Source: Phoronis ovalis (lineage: Eukaryota; Phoronida; Phoronidae). From it: 23,629 nucleotides of DNA. The stretch is from positions 1-23,629 of the forward strand of contig JAOXYB010074166.1 in assembly GCA_028565635.1 (NCBI GenBank), read 5' to 3'. Every line of letters starts with the position of its first letter. The first letter of the stretch is position 1. Both the position numbers and the translations under genes were made by a program. Shown here piece after piece: positions 9,377 through 21,400 of the stretch. The notes below the pieces were generated by a model that did no database searches, had not been told where the DNA came from, and saw only the letters and a list, made by a program, of their open reading frames with translations.

Positions 9377-9384
9377 TTTCGCGC
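9377..9384 (+). promoter_or_regulatory. E2F site in POLA1 promoter
   Basis: TTTCGCGC is a perfect match to the E2F consensus TTTSGCGC and ends 17 nt before ATG 9402. POLA1 is a known S-phase E2F target in animals. The transcription start is not defined, so the site could be in the promoter or the short 5' UTR. Confidence 0.6.
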
Positions 9385-9401
9385 TATTTTTAAGATTCAG
9401 T

Positions 9402-9435
9402 ATGGCGCCAGTTGATGATCAACAGCAAAGTGAAG
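9402..9435 (+). CDS. POLA1: POLA1 exon 1
   Basis: ATG 9402 begins [11 protein letters not shown] and ends one base into the next codon at donor gtaaat. The start is supported by the MAPV match to vertebrate POLA1 and by the promoter motifs just upstream. Confidence 0.85.
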
Positions 9436-12400
9436 GTAAATATTTATTGATATTGTCTTCATATGGTTATCGATTTTTTTGGTAGATCACCAAATTAACT
9501 CTTTGATGCTTGACTAACGATATTCGCTCAAATGTTCCTAACAAATAACATTTGTTTCAAAAGAATTGTCATATCAATTTCGGTTTGATTGGACTGACTC
9601 TGTAAGTGTAACTGTAAGTCACTAAGTGTGAAACTGAAGTGAATGATATTAAATAATCATTGTTGTATACATTTATAAGTTATTCAGTATGCCTCATTTG
9701 CTGCCTGTCCGCTGAGATGACAGGTGACAGTGTTTGCGTGTTTGCTGACTTTCTATTCATCTTGACTTTCTCTATCATGCAGATTATTCACTTGCTAAAA
9801 ATCGTTCTAAAAGGAATAGAGTTGATAAAACTGGTCGCTTTGCCGCTCTTGAAAAATTTAAAAAAGCCAAACAAGCAGGTGAAAAAGTCAAATTTGAGGT
9901 AAGCAGATGATATGAAAGAGTTATTTTGCCATGTGTTAATTTCTGCGCTTCATGAAGTTTTGTTCTACAGAAACTTCACTTTTTGGTAAAACTAAAAGTA
10001 ATTATTACAACTTTGCTTGTATACATTTCCTTTGTTCACAAAGCACAAATGACATATTAATACTGCTTTAATAATACATATTTATACATTATTATGTACA
10101 TGCTGGGACTAATGTACGGAATCTTAATTCAAGTAACTTGATTTTTAAGATCTAGATTTGTCTTTATTAATTAACACCTGACATTAATTTCCATTGTGTG
10201 TATTGTATTCCATTCTTGTATATAATAAACAAAAGCTATCTATTAAAAGTAGCACTACATAATTATGTTTTAATAGGAGAAAGAAGATTTGGTTTATGAT
10301 GTAGTTGATGAAGATCAATATTCAGAAATCGTACGTAAGAGACAGGAAGATGATTGGATTGTTGATGATGGTATGCTATCTCAGTGTAATCTCCACTGTT
10401 AAACAGCACCCTCTGTTCCAATAGTTAGTTTGCACTGATGTAACAGTTCCCTCTGATTCTTTTCTGTCCCCTTGTTTAGGCCTCAACTATGACCATGTAA
10501 CGATGTAATAGTGAGTCTTACAGTACTGGAGTGTGATGTAACCCTACATGCCTACAATTAAAAATCCGTCTGTTCCTGAATTTCTAAATAAACATAACTA
10601 GCTGGAGATAATACTTTTTCACATCGTACTAGTCTTTGGTTAGAACTAGTTTAAGTGACTTGTATAATTACAAACCGTAACTGACTAGGTTAATACTTTG
10701 ATCAGAAAAAATATTTTCCATCAAGTTTTAATTATCTGAAAGCAATACCCATAGAAGTATGTGAGCTCACCTCGAGGTTTCACCTGTTTCATATTAATGT
10801 ACTGATGATATCACATGCAAACCAACTAAGTTAGTTTTTAGCCTCAAATATTGCTGGATAACGATGTAATAGTGTACTAGTGATGTCACATGCAAACCAA
10901 GGAAAAGAAATTATGTGGGGAAGGCGTGTTTTAAAATTAAAATAACACTTTCTTGAACAGTCCTAAATGCCTAATTATTTTTAGAATTCTGAAATTTAAA
11001 ATTTTTCGTATTGTGAGTGCATTTGTTGTAGATGGAGCAGGTTACGTTGAAGATGGTAGAGAAATATTTGACGATGATTTGGAAGATGCACCTGTTGCAG
11101 CTACTAAAGGTAATATTCCATATCGTTTTTCCTTTTTCATGTGTATTTCTTCTTTGGACAGACTCTTGTAATGTTTCCTGCTGTGCTTGTAAAAATAATA
11201 ACCAAAAAATTGTTTGCAGTACAGTATAAAGAAATTCTTTTAGCAAGCTAATCTTAAGTATTTCCTCATGATTCTAGGTCCAGGAAACAAGTATAAGAAA
11301 CGAGGAGAAAGGAAAAACCCTAATATTATCAATCCAAATGTCAAACCCAAGGACATCAAATCCATGTTTGCGGCTGCTGCTGTCAAAAGAAAAGTTGAGG
11401 TCAGAGACTTGCTAGTAGTTCTGCTTTCTACATACTTATAATAAGTAAAGAATTCAAACTTATTTAAAAATTGTTTTAAAAATTATCTTTTTTACTTTCT
11501 AAAATATTGATTCCACATAGATTGTAATACAGAATACCTTACTTTCCAAACAATTGCTTTAAATATCGACTATCATGAAAATTTGGAAATTGTTGTCAAA
11601 TTTTTAAGAAAAAAAAGCTGTACTAAATGGTTGGTAGCTTATTACATTTGCAGGTCAATTTTAAGAAATACTGTGAGAGCTGGAGATATAAGATATTAAA
11701 CCAGGTTGGTTTAATAGTAATGTTTTTCCATTTATAGAAGGATGTATCGTTGGCTGATGATGATGTTCTAGGTGACATCATGGCAGAACTTCACCAGAAA
11801 TCGTCATCAGGGACAATCAAACCGGCACCTGTAAATATAACAAGGAAAAACACTCCTTCCGGAAGTGGGTATGTATGCTCTTATAGAAAACTTATTACTA
11901 TAAAGTAGGCAAAAATGCAAACTTCTAAGATCATACATTTGTATCAGCTTGTAGTTCAAATATTGCTTAAAAAATTATTAAATGGAAAGGAACAATATTT
12001 GACTTTTCTCTTGCTATTCGACAGCAGTTACTTGGTATAACCTGTGTTGATTTTATGGTTTAGTTTTGATTTCAAAAAATGTGTGCTATCTGTCTTTGGA
12101 AGAAAGTAAAAGGTACAGAATTCATAGCTGCACTTCATGAATTTTTGAAAGCAGGAATATCCAAAGTGGATGAGTTCAGTAAGGCTTTTTATAACAGGAA
12201 GGTTAAGATTATCACATACATTTGTCAGACAAAACATTTGAATAGATGTCTATAGGCAACATTTGCCCAAGTTCAAAAAGAAAATTATCAGTATTAAGTA
12301 TTATTGATTTGATGTACGATACGTTATATGTTGCTGAAACTATGTTTTAAAACCTGATTATTGTTAGCACGTGTAAAATTGCAATTTGTACGCAATGATG

Positions 12401-15400
12401 AATGAGCACAGAGTAAATTAGGCATCACTTATACAAGCATACTGACCATTTTCTGTTTGAAATCAGACAAATGTTAGCAGATATGTGCTACTTATCCAAA
12501 AAATTTACTTGTTACATGTATGTGAAATTCTTATTCTCACTAACATCTGGTGCAATTTAACTAATTTTAAATCACAAACAATTCTTTGTAGATTCACTTC
12601 ATTGAAAAAAGCGTATAACAATCCCTTTGCCTCAAAAACGACACCAACCAGAACACCAGATGCTAAACCCTTACAACCACGTAACATGACTAATAACATG
12701 TCGTCACCAGTTCTCCCGAAGTCTAAGAAACCCGCACCAAAACCGGCTGTGAAAGAGGAACCAATTGAACAGGAAGATTCTTCTAATATCGAGGAGTTTG
12801 ATTCAGAAATGATGGAAACAAATGTGAAGACAGAAGGTTGGTTAATCAGTATACTTGACACTGAAGTTTCTGTTATTATGGATATAAGCTTAATTAAAAA
12901 AGAGATAGGAAATTTGTTAATATATCAGAATTGAAATTCCTCTTCAGCTTCAAATTGATTTGATGTATAACAGTCGCGAGAAGAATAAGTCCCACCCCTG
13001 GTTATTGTTGGCTTCTATTCATTTTCTTCTGGAAATCACTAAATAATGCTTCCTGCCAAATGGTGTAGCAGTAAGTTGCTCAAATAAAGTTTTGGGGTTT
13101 TGTGGTTGTTTAGAGGAAAGTTTATTTCTATTTTAATTTTTCATATATTTAAATTAAAAATTGTTGAATTCTTTAATATTCAGCAGATGACTTTGGTGAT
13201 ATCAGTGATGTAAAGTTTGATGATGACTTTGATGAAGAGTGTAATGCAGAAACCAAAACTAGCAAACCTATTAAAAAAGAAGAGATAAAAGTTGAGCCAC
13301 CAATAGTGTAAGTATAGTTTTACTGGAGCAATGTAGTTATTAAATATATTTCTTTTATCTTTTTTTGCACCATATTTTGAAATGTGTAGACTTCTAGTAG
13401 TAGTAAAAACAGAGTCACCTCTTGTAAGTGTTTTATTTGGTATAGTTGTACTGTTACCAGGTGTTTCTGTTAATGGTAGATAAAGGAAAAAGGTACCACG
13501 CACAAATACCTATGTAGACAACATTACTATAACAAACAGACAGATAATAACATTACATACAACCTGGGTGTAATAAATTCTGAAATGCTGTACAAAATTG
13601 TGAAATCCATAATCGTAGCTTGTGTTCCAATCTCTTTCAATAGATCAGAAGATTTCCTTTCTGGTTGGTACTCTGTTGAAAGTTCACAAGAGGAAACATT
13701 GCCTGTTAGCTTTAATGTTGATTCATCGAGCTTACCAATTATAACCAATGAAAATGATGAGCAGGTTTTACGAATGTTCTGGCTAGATGCTTATGAGGAT
13801 ACAAACCGAGATAAACCACAAGGAACTGTTTTCTTATTTGGTAAAGTTTGGGTTGAGTCAGCCAAAACTCACGTAAGCTGCTGTGTGGAAGTCCAGAATA
13901 TTGAGAGATGCATGTTTATACTGCCTAGAGAAAAGGTAAATATACATTTATAAATGAAAATTCCATTAAAAGTATTGGGGGGGGGGGGTGCTGTTGCTAG
14001 TTGTAATTATGGAGTAAATTGATTGTAAAGTATCAATTATAGATAGAAAAGTTTGTGTTATTAAGTGACGTAATTTTTAATTATGAGAGAAGCAGGTAAA
14101 ACTAGATATGGGGAAATCTAACAATTTTCAGATCTCAATTTACCTGATAATTTTTCAAGGAAAGGTCCGTAACGCAACATTTCATTTCTACCATGTTGAT
14201 TTTCTCTACTGGTAATTTCTTTAAGCTTTTTATACTTTAAAATCTTTTAACACGTTTGTAATAGCAAGTTCCTTATGAAAATCAATTTCGGACTTGGCAT
14301 AATGAACTTAGATATCTTTATTCATTAGGTTTGAATGAAACAATAATACTTTACGTTTTGGTATATTTCATATTCAGTGACTTTTTTTCCATTCCCCCTC
14401 ACTGTGAACGTTTTGTACATCATTGTCACTTTATCTTAAACAACAAATGTGGACAAGAATGTATGTTATGATATTCTTGATTTCCAGAAGTTTGATCACC
14501 AGACTGGTGAGGAATCAGGTGGTGAAGTCAGTTTTATGGATGTTTATCAAGAAATACAGAAACTGTGCTCTGACAGAAAAATCAATAACACAAGAATTAA
14601 AAAATCCAAAAAATTATATGTGTTTGAAAAGACTGAAGTTCCTGTGGAATCCGATTACTTGGAATTAAGATACAATGTAAGTGCTTGATCCTATAATTAT
14701 CATTTTACTGTTCATAGTTGACATTGTCATGAACATATAATATATCCATTGAAATTTCAAACAGAGACAAGGCCACACTTAAAACTAGGCGTGTGATTTT
14801 GTGGCAGCAGCATGTGGGGAGTGCTGTAGGTGTACATAGGGACATCTTAAATTTGATTTATCAAACTTTGTAGTTGGATTGATTTATGTGCCACCAATAC
14901 CAGCATTTTTGTGCCTAGTTTTAAACTAGGCCACCTTCATGTATTAAACCCAATCTTAAATTTTATTTCATTTTTAGGCTAAGTACCCTGCCCTCAAGGA
15001 CAGTAAAGGAGAAACGTTCAGCCACATATTTGGATCAAACAGAAGCTGGTAAGTGATCATTTTAAGATTTTTTAAAAGTAAGCAATGTGTCTTTACTGAA
15101 ATGTATATCGTCTGGTTACTAGTGACAGCTAGCAGGCCCAAACCCAATTGGATCATTTGCTATACCATTACTTAACATATCCCTTACGAAGTACTGTACT
15201 GAACACAAAGGTAGTACCTTTATTAAGCTTTTAATGAAGTAGTTAATGGTAGTATGATATTTGCTTTTAATGTTTTGTACGATATGTATTTCTGAAATTT
15301 ATTTTTAAGCTTGGAAGGATTCATCCTAGAAAGGAAGTTGAAAGGCCCTAGCTGGATTGACATTAAGTTTCCACGTATGTTAAGGATAAATTTTGTAACA

Positions 15401-18400
15401 TTTCTAGTATTTTCTCACCTTTTTTTGTGTTTCTAATTCAAGAGAATTTCACAGATTATAAGTAAAATAATACTTACACTTCCATATACAAATACACTAA
15501 GAAAGAAGGACACTTGTCAATTTATATCTTCAACTTTAGAAAACCTGTAACCAGCAGAATGCATGTTCATTTGATGCCCTTTCTATTATGACAGTGAAAT
15601 GCTATTAAGAAATAAATTCAGTCTAAAACTGAACCTTGCTTTAACTTTTGGAAAGTATTTTGTTTTATCACAGTGCTCATCAGTCCTTTTTGTAAATGGC
15701 AGGTCACCTGATCATAATTAAATTTATATTTAAGTAACTGTAATTTCTAATTTCAGAAAAACAGCCACATCCTAAAAGTTGGTGCAAACTTGAGGCTGTC
15801 GTATCTGATGCTTGTAATATAACAGTGTTAAAGGACGGCCCTTCGCCACCCCCATTGATAACACTAGCTCTGAGTATGAAAACGTTGCCTAATCCAAGGA
15901 CACATCAAAACGAGGTCAGTTGAAATGACAAGTAGGAAAATCTCAAATTTATCTGATACTCAAAATGATTCAATTTTTAATAAAAAATTTTGTTCAGATT
16001 TGCTGCAAGATATATGTACTTGTACTGACTACTGTTTCAGATTATTACTGTAGCTGGTTTAGTTCATCAAGGCTTTCACATGGATAAACCTGCCCCCAAA
16101 CCACCATTCCAGACACATTTCTCAGCCATTAATAAAGCCAGTGACACAATTTATCCATTTGATTTTGTAAACAGGGCCAGTAAAGAAGTAAGTTGTGTTA
16201 AATCATTTTTACATATTTTTATGCCAAATTTCTGCTGTATAAATCAACTTTTATTATTGAAAGGTATTAGGAAAAATTATGCTCAATAATTGCATTGCAG
16301 ATTGCAAATTTATTTTTTCGTAGTGCCATATTTGCTTATAGAAAATAATCCAACAATTAGCTGGCTTATACTATTTCCCTCCTGTACTTCATGTATGTAC
16401 ACTATTCCAGCAAAGAGACTGGAGTGAAGTAAAAATGTCAAACACCAGTTAAAAACATTTCTGAAGGATAATCCATTTCTAAAAGTAGTTTCGTAAGGAT
16501 AAAAAACAATTTATTGTTCTCTATACTGGTATGTGTGCATTTCCAGGGCAAAGGAATGAAATTAGAAGTAATGCATGGTGAAAGAGCTATTTTGGGTTGG
16601 TTAATGGCTAAAATTCAATCCATCGACCCAGATGTCATCATTGTAAGTAACGAATCATATACATCTTAGGTCTGTATACAAATGTGTGGAACATGTTCTT
16701 GTCCAAATGTTCCATACATTCTCCGTCATGTTACAGATGTACTAAAATCATTGTTATGTGCATGTAACCTTTATCCTATTTATCTTACATTAACGCTTCT
16801 TTGGTATTTAAATGAATGATGGTTATTCCATTAACAACAACAACAGGTAATTTGTTTACTAATCCTCCAACATCCACTTCCTCATTCAGAGTGGAGTTGC
16901 TATTTTATTTTTTCCAGAGTCATAATATTTAATTTTCTTCCAGGGTCATGATATTTATGATTTTGACTTGGAGGTTCTGATGAACAGGATTTCAGCTCTT
17001 AAAGTTCCAAACTGGTCTAGAATTGGACGACTGAAAAGACAGATTATGCCAAAAGTGTCTGTAAGCATGTTTTTTTTTAAAGAAAATTTAAAACTTTGTT
17101 TGTGTTAAGCTATGTTGATGCAAGTTCACTTATTTGTAGCAAAATTTAATGAATGGATGTAACTACTGTCCATGTTCCTTATCTGACTGTTTTAAATACT
17201 CTGTTATATCTTACCTTAATTACATGTAGTCAAAATAATAAAGGTGTGTAAAATTTTACATTGAGACTTTTTCTTTCATCTTTCAGAAATTTGCCTGCTC
17301 TGGGCGAATTATAAGTGATATTAAAATTTCTGCAAAAGAATTGATGCGTTGTAAGAGTTATGATTTACAAGAACTTACCAAGCACATCTTAAAGCAAGAA
17401 AGAACAGACTTAGATAATGATTATATTAGAGAAATGTTTGGGTAAGCAATCAATTTGGTGTAAACTTATTACTGCCATAATTATTGTACAGAAGGTGAAT
17501 TTGGACTTGAATACAAATATTGAATATCTGTTATTTAATGTCATTGTGCATTTTTTTCATGTCGTGTAAAAATGTTGCATTTTGTATGTAATATACTTCA
17601 GCTAGACTTGTGTGGGGTTTTGTTAAGATAAGAATATTTTTTTTCACAAAATTATCTCATCCTAGGAGTCGGGTATGTATGGTGTTGTTCTACAAAGAGC
17701 TCTTTTTCTGTGTAATCCATGATTACTGCATATTTCAGTTTTTGTGTGTCCTCTGTAATCCTACAGTTAAGGAACTCGTGTCCCTTCCACTTAAATTTTC
17801 ATTTTGATTTACACTATAGTTCTCACGAATGTATATTACTGTCATACATATTTGAGTTCTGTCAAAATGTAATGCACTTTTATTGGTCATGTTTTTACTA
17901 AATACACATGGCTTGTTATATTATGTTTCTTGATTAGATATTTGCAAGGTTCATTTATTAATGTTCAGTCACATTGTCCAAAAACAATTTAGTTTCTTGT
18001 ATCCAGTCACAATTAAGCCATGAAAAAACATGTTTAACGGGTGTGACCGCTTCAAATTTTTGTGTTTTCACTTTTATTTATTTTTACTTACATTTGTTCA
18101 CTTTGTGCAGAAATACCAACCAGCTGCTGAAACTAGTCGAACGAACTCTGATGGATAGTGAATATGTTTTGAAGATATTATGTGAATTAAATGTTCTGCC
18201 ACTTGCCTTGCAAATTACAAACATTTGTGGAAACACTATGGTGAGTATGATTACAAATCTTGTGATTTGCATTTTTAGTAGGAAATTAAATAAAATTATG
18301 GAACTTTGGACACAATTATCTGTGCGGTATAAATTCTACAGGTGTGTGAATCATGATAAATGTATGTAATAAAAAAACTTTTTAGCTCATGTGGCTGGGC

Positions 18401-21400
18401 AATTGTAAAAAATCAAGGTCAAAGTTAAATGTGCATTTGAAATGAAGGTAAGGTGATTTTTATATAATTCTCTGTAGATTGTAATATCTGAATTACAAGT
18501 TTAACTAACTTTGAATTTATTTCGTTTTTCTTCTTTTTCCAGGCTCGTACTCTGATGGGTGGCCGATCAGAAAGGAATGAATATTTATTACTGCATGCTT
18601 TTCATGAAAAGAATTTTATTGTACCTGACAAAACCTATGGAAAGAAACAGGTTGCACAGGTGAGCATCCTTATTTGAGTGTAAAAAAAATTAAAGACTAC
18701 GGACAGCTTAATAAATGTGCTGTCAGAATGGTGATAGTTGAAATTATGTGTATTTTGAATATATTTATTAAAGTACCCAGCCTTTTGGAACAGTTAAATT
18801 TGCACATGAAGAAATGTATATTAATTTTTAAGATTACAAATTATAAGGTACAAAAAGACTACAGCTTATAGACTGTGCTCTCTTGTATAAAAGTTTACTT
18901 AGCCTTTGTTGATCCAATTCAGCTGACTTCACACAGCATTATTGGCAAGTTGTGTTTTGGCAGATTCAGTGACAATTCCTATAAGTTATCAGTTGTTTCA
19001 GACACATGGAGATGATGAAGAAGGTGGCCATAATGTTTCTACCAGAAAGCAAGGGCGTAAAAAACCAGCATATGCTGGTGGTCTGGTGCTGGATCCTAAG
19101 AAAGGTAACAGCCCTGCACGTTTTGTCAAAGTACATTATTGCTTTCACTTGTGACCTGAGGTTATTTGAGCAGTTCTCTTCTTTTTTGATAAGATAAGTT
19201 TATTAGTTGCCTTTGCATATCTTCCATGACTCGTGTTAAGAGTTGGTTTCAAAAGGGCTTGATCAGCCTGATATCAAATGGTGTCATTGTTCATATATGT
19301 CATCAGATATGAGATAATATCTAAATTTCGCTCAAAATATTGAATATTTTACCTAATCATGCTATGTACACCAAGTATTTGTATATGCAATTTGTCTGTT
19401 TCAATGAATGTTGCTTTTTCGGTTTACAGGATTTTATGACAAATACATACTGTTACTTGATTTCAACAGTTTATATCCTTCTATTATACAAGAATACAAT
19501 ATTTGTTTCACAACAATCAGTAGCAAAAGTGCTGAGGAGAAAAAGGTAATTATTTAACTATTATACTTTTTGAGAAAATAGGTAACTTGTATGATATTGT
19601 AACGAGAGCATGTCTATCCAAAATGTTTTATTTGAGGTACTTTAGCATATATACCGCATTCAAGAACTACCTAGTATTTTATGAATTTCTCTCTTATTGT
19701 GAATTTTACATTCATTCCTAGACATGTGTCAGTCACACAAATTAAAAATATTTGAATAAAATATACTTTTATAGGACTCCGAAGATGATTGGCAGGTAGA
19801 ATTACCAGATTCTGACTTAGAACCTGGTATATTACCCACAGAAATTAGAAAATTAGTACAGAGTCGTAGACAAGTTAAACAATTAATGAAAACTCCCGAT
19901 CTTAGTCATGATGTTTATATGCAGGTAGGTGTAAAATACACTGCAGCAGCTGTCGCCTTTCAAGATTGATATATTGAATCTTTTGCATAGTAAAATTGTA
20001 TAAATTGAAAGTCGTCCGAAAGAATAACATTTCAAACAATCTACTGCAGTATATAACAATGTATTTTGAGTTGATCCTGAAATAAGCTTAAAACTTAGCT
20101 GCAGTTTTTTGTTCTTGGTCAACAATCGTCTAGCTATTTTCATATTTCCCTTTGTTGTGCTTTTGTATTTTTCTTAGTGCATCATGTAAAAAATCAAAAC
20201 TAAGATGTTAAAATAATTAGTTGTTAGCCAAATTGTGGCTTGTGTTTTAATGAACAAGGGTACTCTCTATTTCAGTATGATATCAGGCAGAAAGCTTTGA
20301 AACTGACAGCTAACAGTATGTACGGATGTCTTGGTTTCTCTAACTCGAGATTTTATGCCAAACGCCTAGCTGCATTAGTAACTGGTAAAGGGCGTGAAGT
20401 AAGTTGAAAACAGTGTCTGGTAGTGTAAGATGGTTACATTCAATTTTAGTCGCAATATATTTTTGAATGCTACTTCCTTCTTAAGATTTCTTCGAATAGT
20501 AATTAGTTATGATTTTCATAATTCCAAGTTGTCTATAACTAGTGATAAAATATAATTGCTTGCACATCGAGTGATATGCATGGGAGTTTATATAAGGTTA
20601 AGATGGTAAATTTGCTCAGTTCTTTATGGGTAAATGTACATTTAGAATTTAATTCTTGTCCATAGCTCTTAGTAGTGCTAGTGGTATCTTGTTAATTCGT
20701 ATAAAATTATGTTATTTTATGGTCCAATTAAGGGTTGTGTGATTTAATATGAGAAATATAATATTAATTTCAACGTATCAGTATTCTACCATGTCGTTAT
20801 TATATTGTTTCTGCAGATCTTGATGCAGACAAAAGACTTGGTACAAAAAATGAACTTGGATGTAATATATGGTGACACTGATTCCATCATGGTGAACACA
20901 AATTGTGATGACTTGGAACTCGTCTTTAAACTTGGAAATAAGGTATATAAGCATGATGATAGTTTTTGTTATCTGAGTTAAGCCCTAGATTTAATTTTTT
21001 CAAGTTGCAGTGATGGTTCTGCTGGGCAATAACCTTGACTTCATGTCCAGGATTCCTTGCAGCTATTTAGTAATTTATCATATAACTAACTAATCTATTA
21101 TAAACTTGACACCACAATAAGACCATTATTCACTTCTGTGCCATTATGTGATTGACTCAGTTTATTAGTTGATTGACAGCTTGAAAATATGAAACTGTAG
21201 CATGTTATGGAGATAAAGTTTGTTATTTTCATATTTCTTATGTTTGCAGGTAAAAAGTGAAGTCAACAAGCTATATAAACTTCTAGAAATTGATATCGAT
21301 GGTGTGTTCAAATCAATGCTTTTGTTAAAGAAGAAGAAGTATGCAGCGTTAACTGTTACCAAGGGTGCGGATGGTAAAACTGTTGAAACAGCAGAATTGA

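Larger units (their letters stand above)
15375..18110 (+). other. POLA1: Longer POLA1 introns, middle part
   Basis: Introns over 300 bp here are 15375-15756, 16188-16546, 16643-16943 and 17442-18110. All have normal GT-AG ends. I saw no RNA gene, repeat or extra exon in them. Confidence 0.6.

Noticed and set aside
12505-12861. 118-codon minus-strand open frame
   Set aside because: Antisense shadow of POLA1 exon 7, whose + frame joins perfectly to its neighbours.
13180-13503. 107-codon minus-strand open frame
   Set aside because: Overlaps POLA1 exon 8 antisense and AT-rich intron; no recognisable domain.
17610-17901. Two overlapping + strand frames in the 17442-18110 intron
   Set aside because: No similarity to POLA1 or any family seen; exons 17 and 18 already join in frame without them.
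18380-18430. Fragment like a bivalve AGCTCA...TGGC repeat
   Set aside because: Only about a dozen bases look similar; not enough to call.
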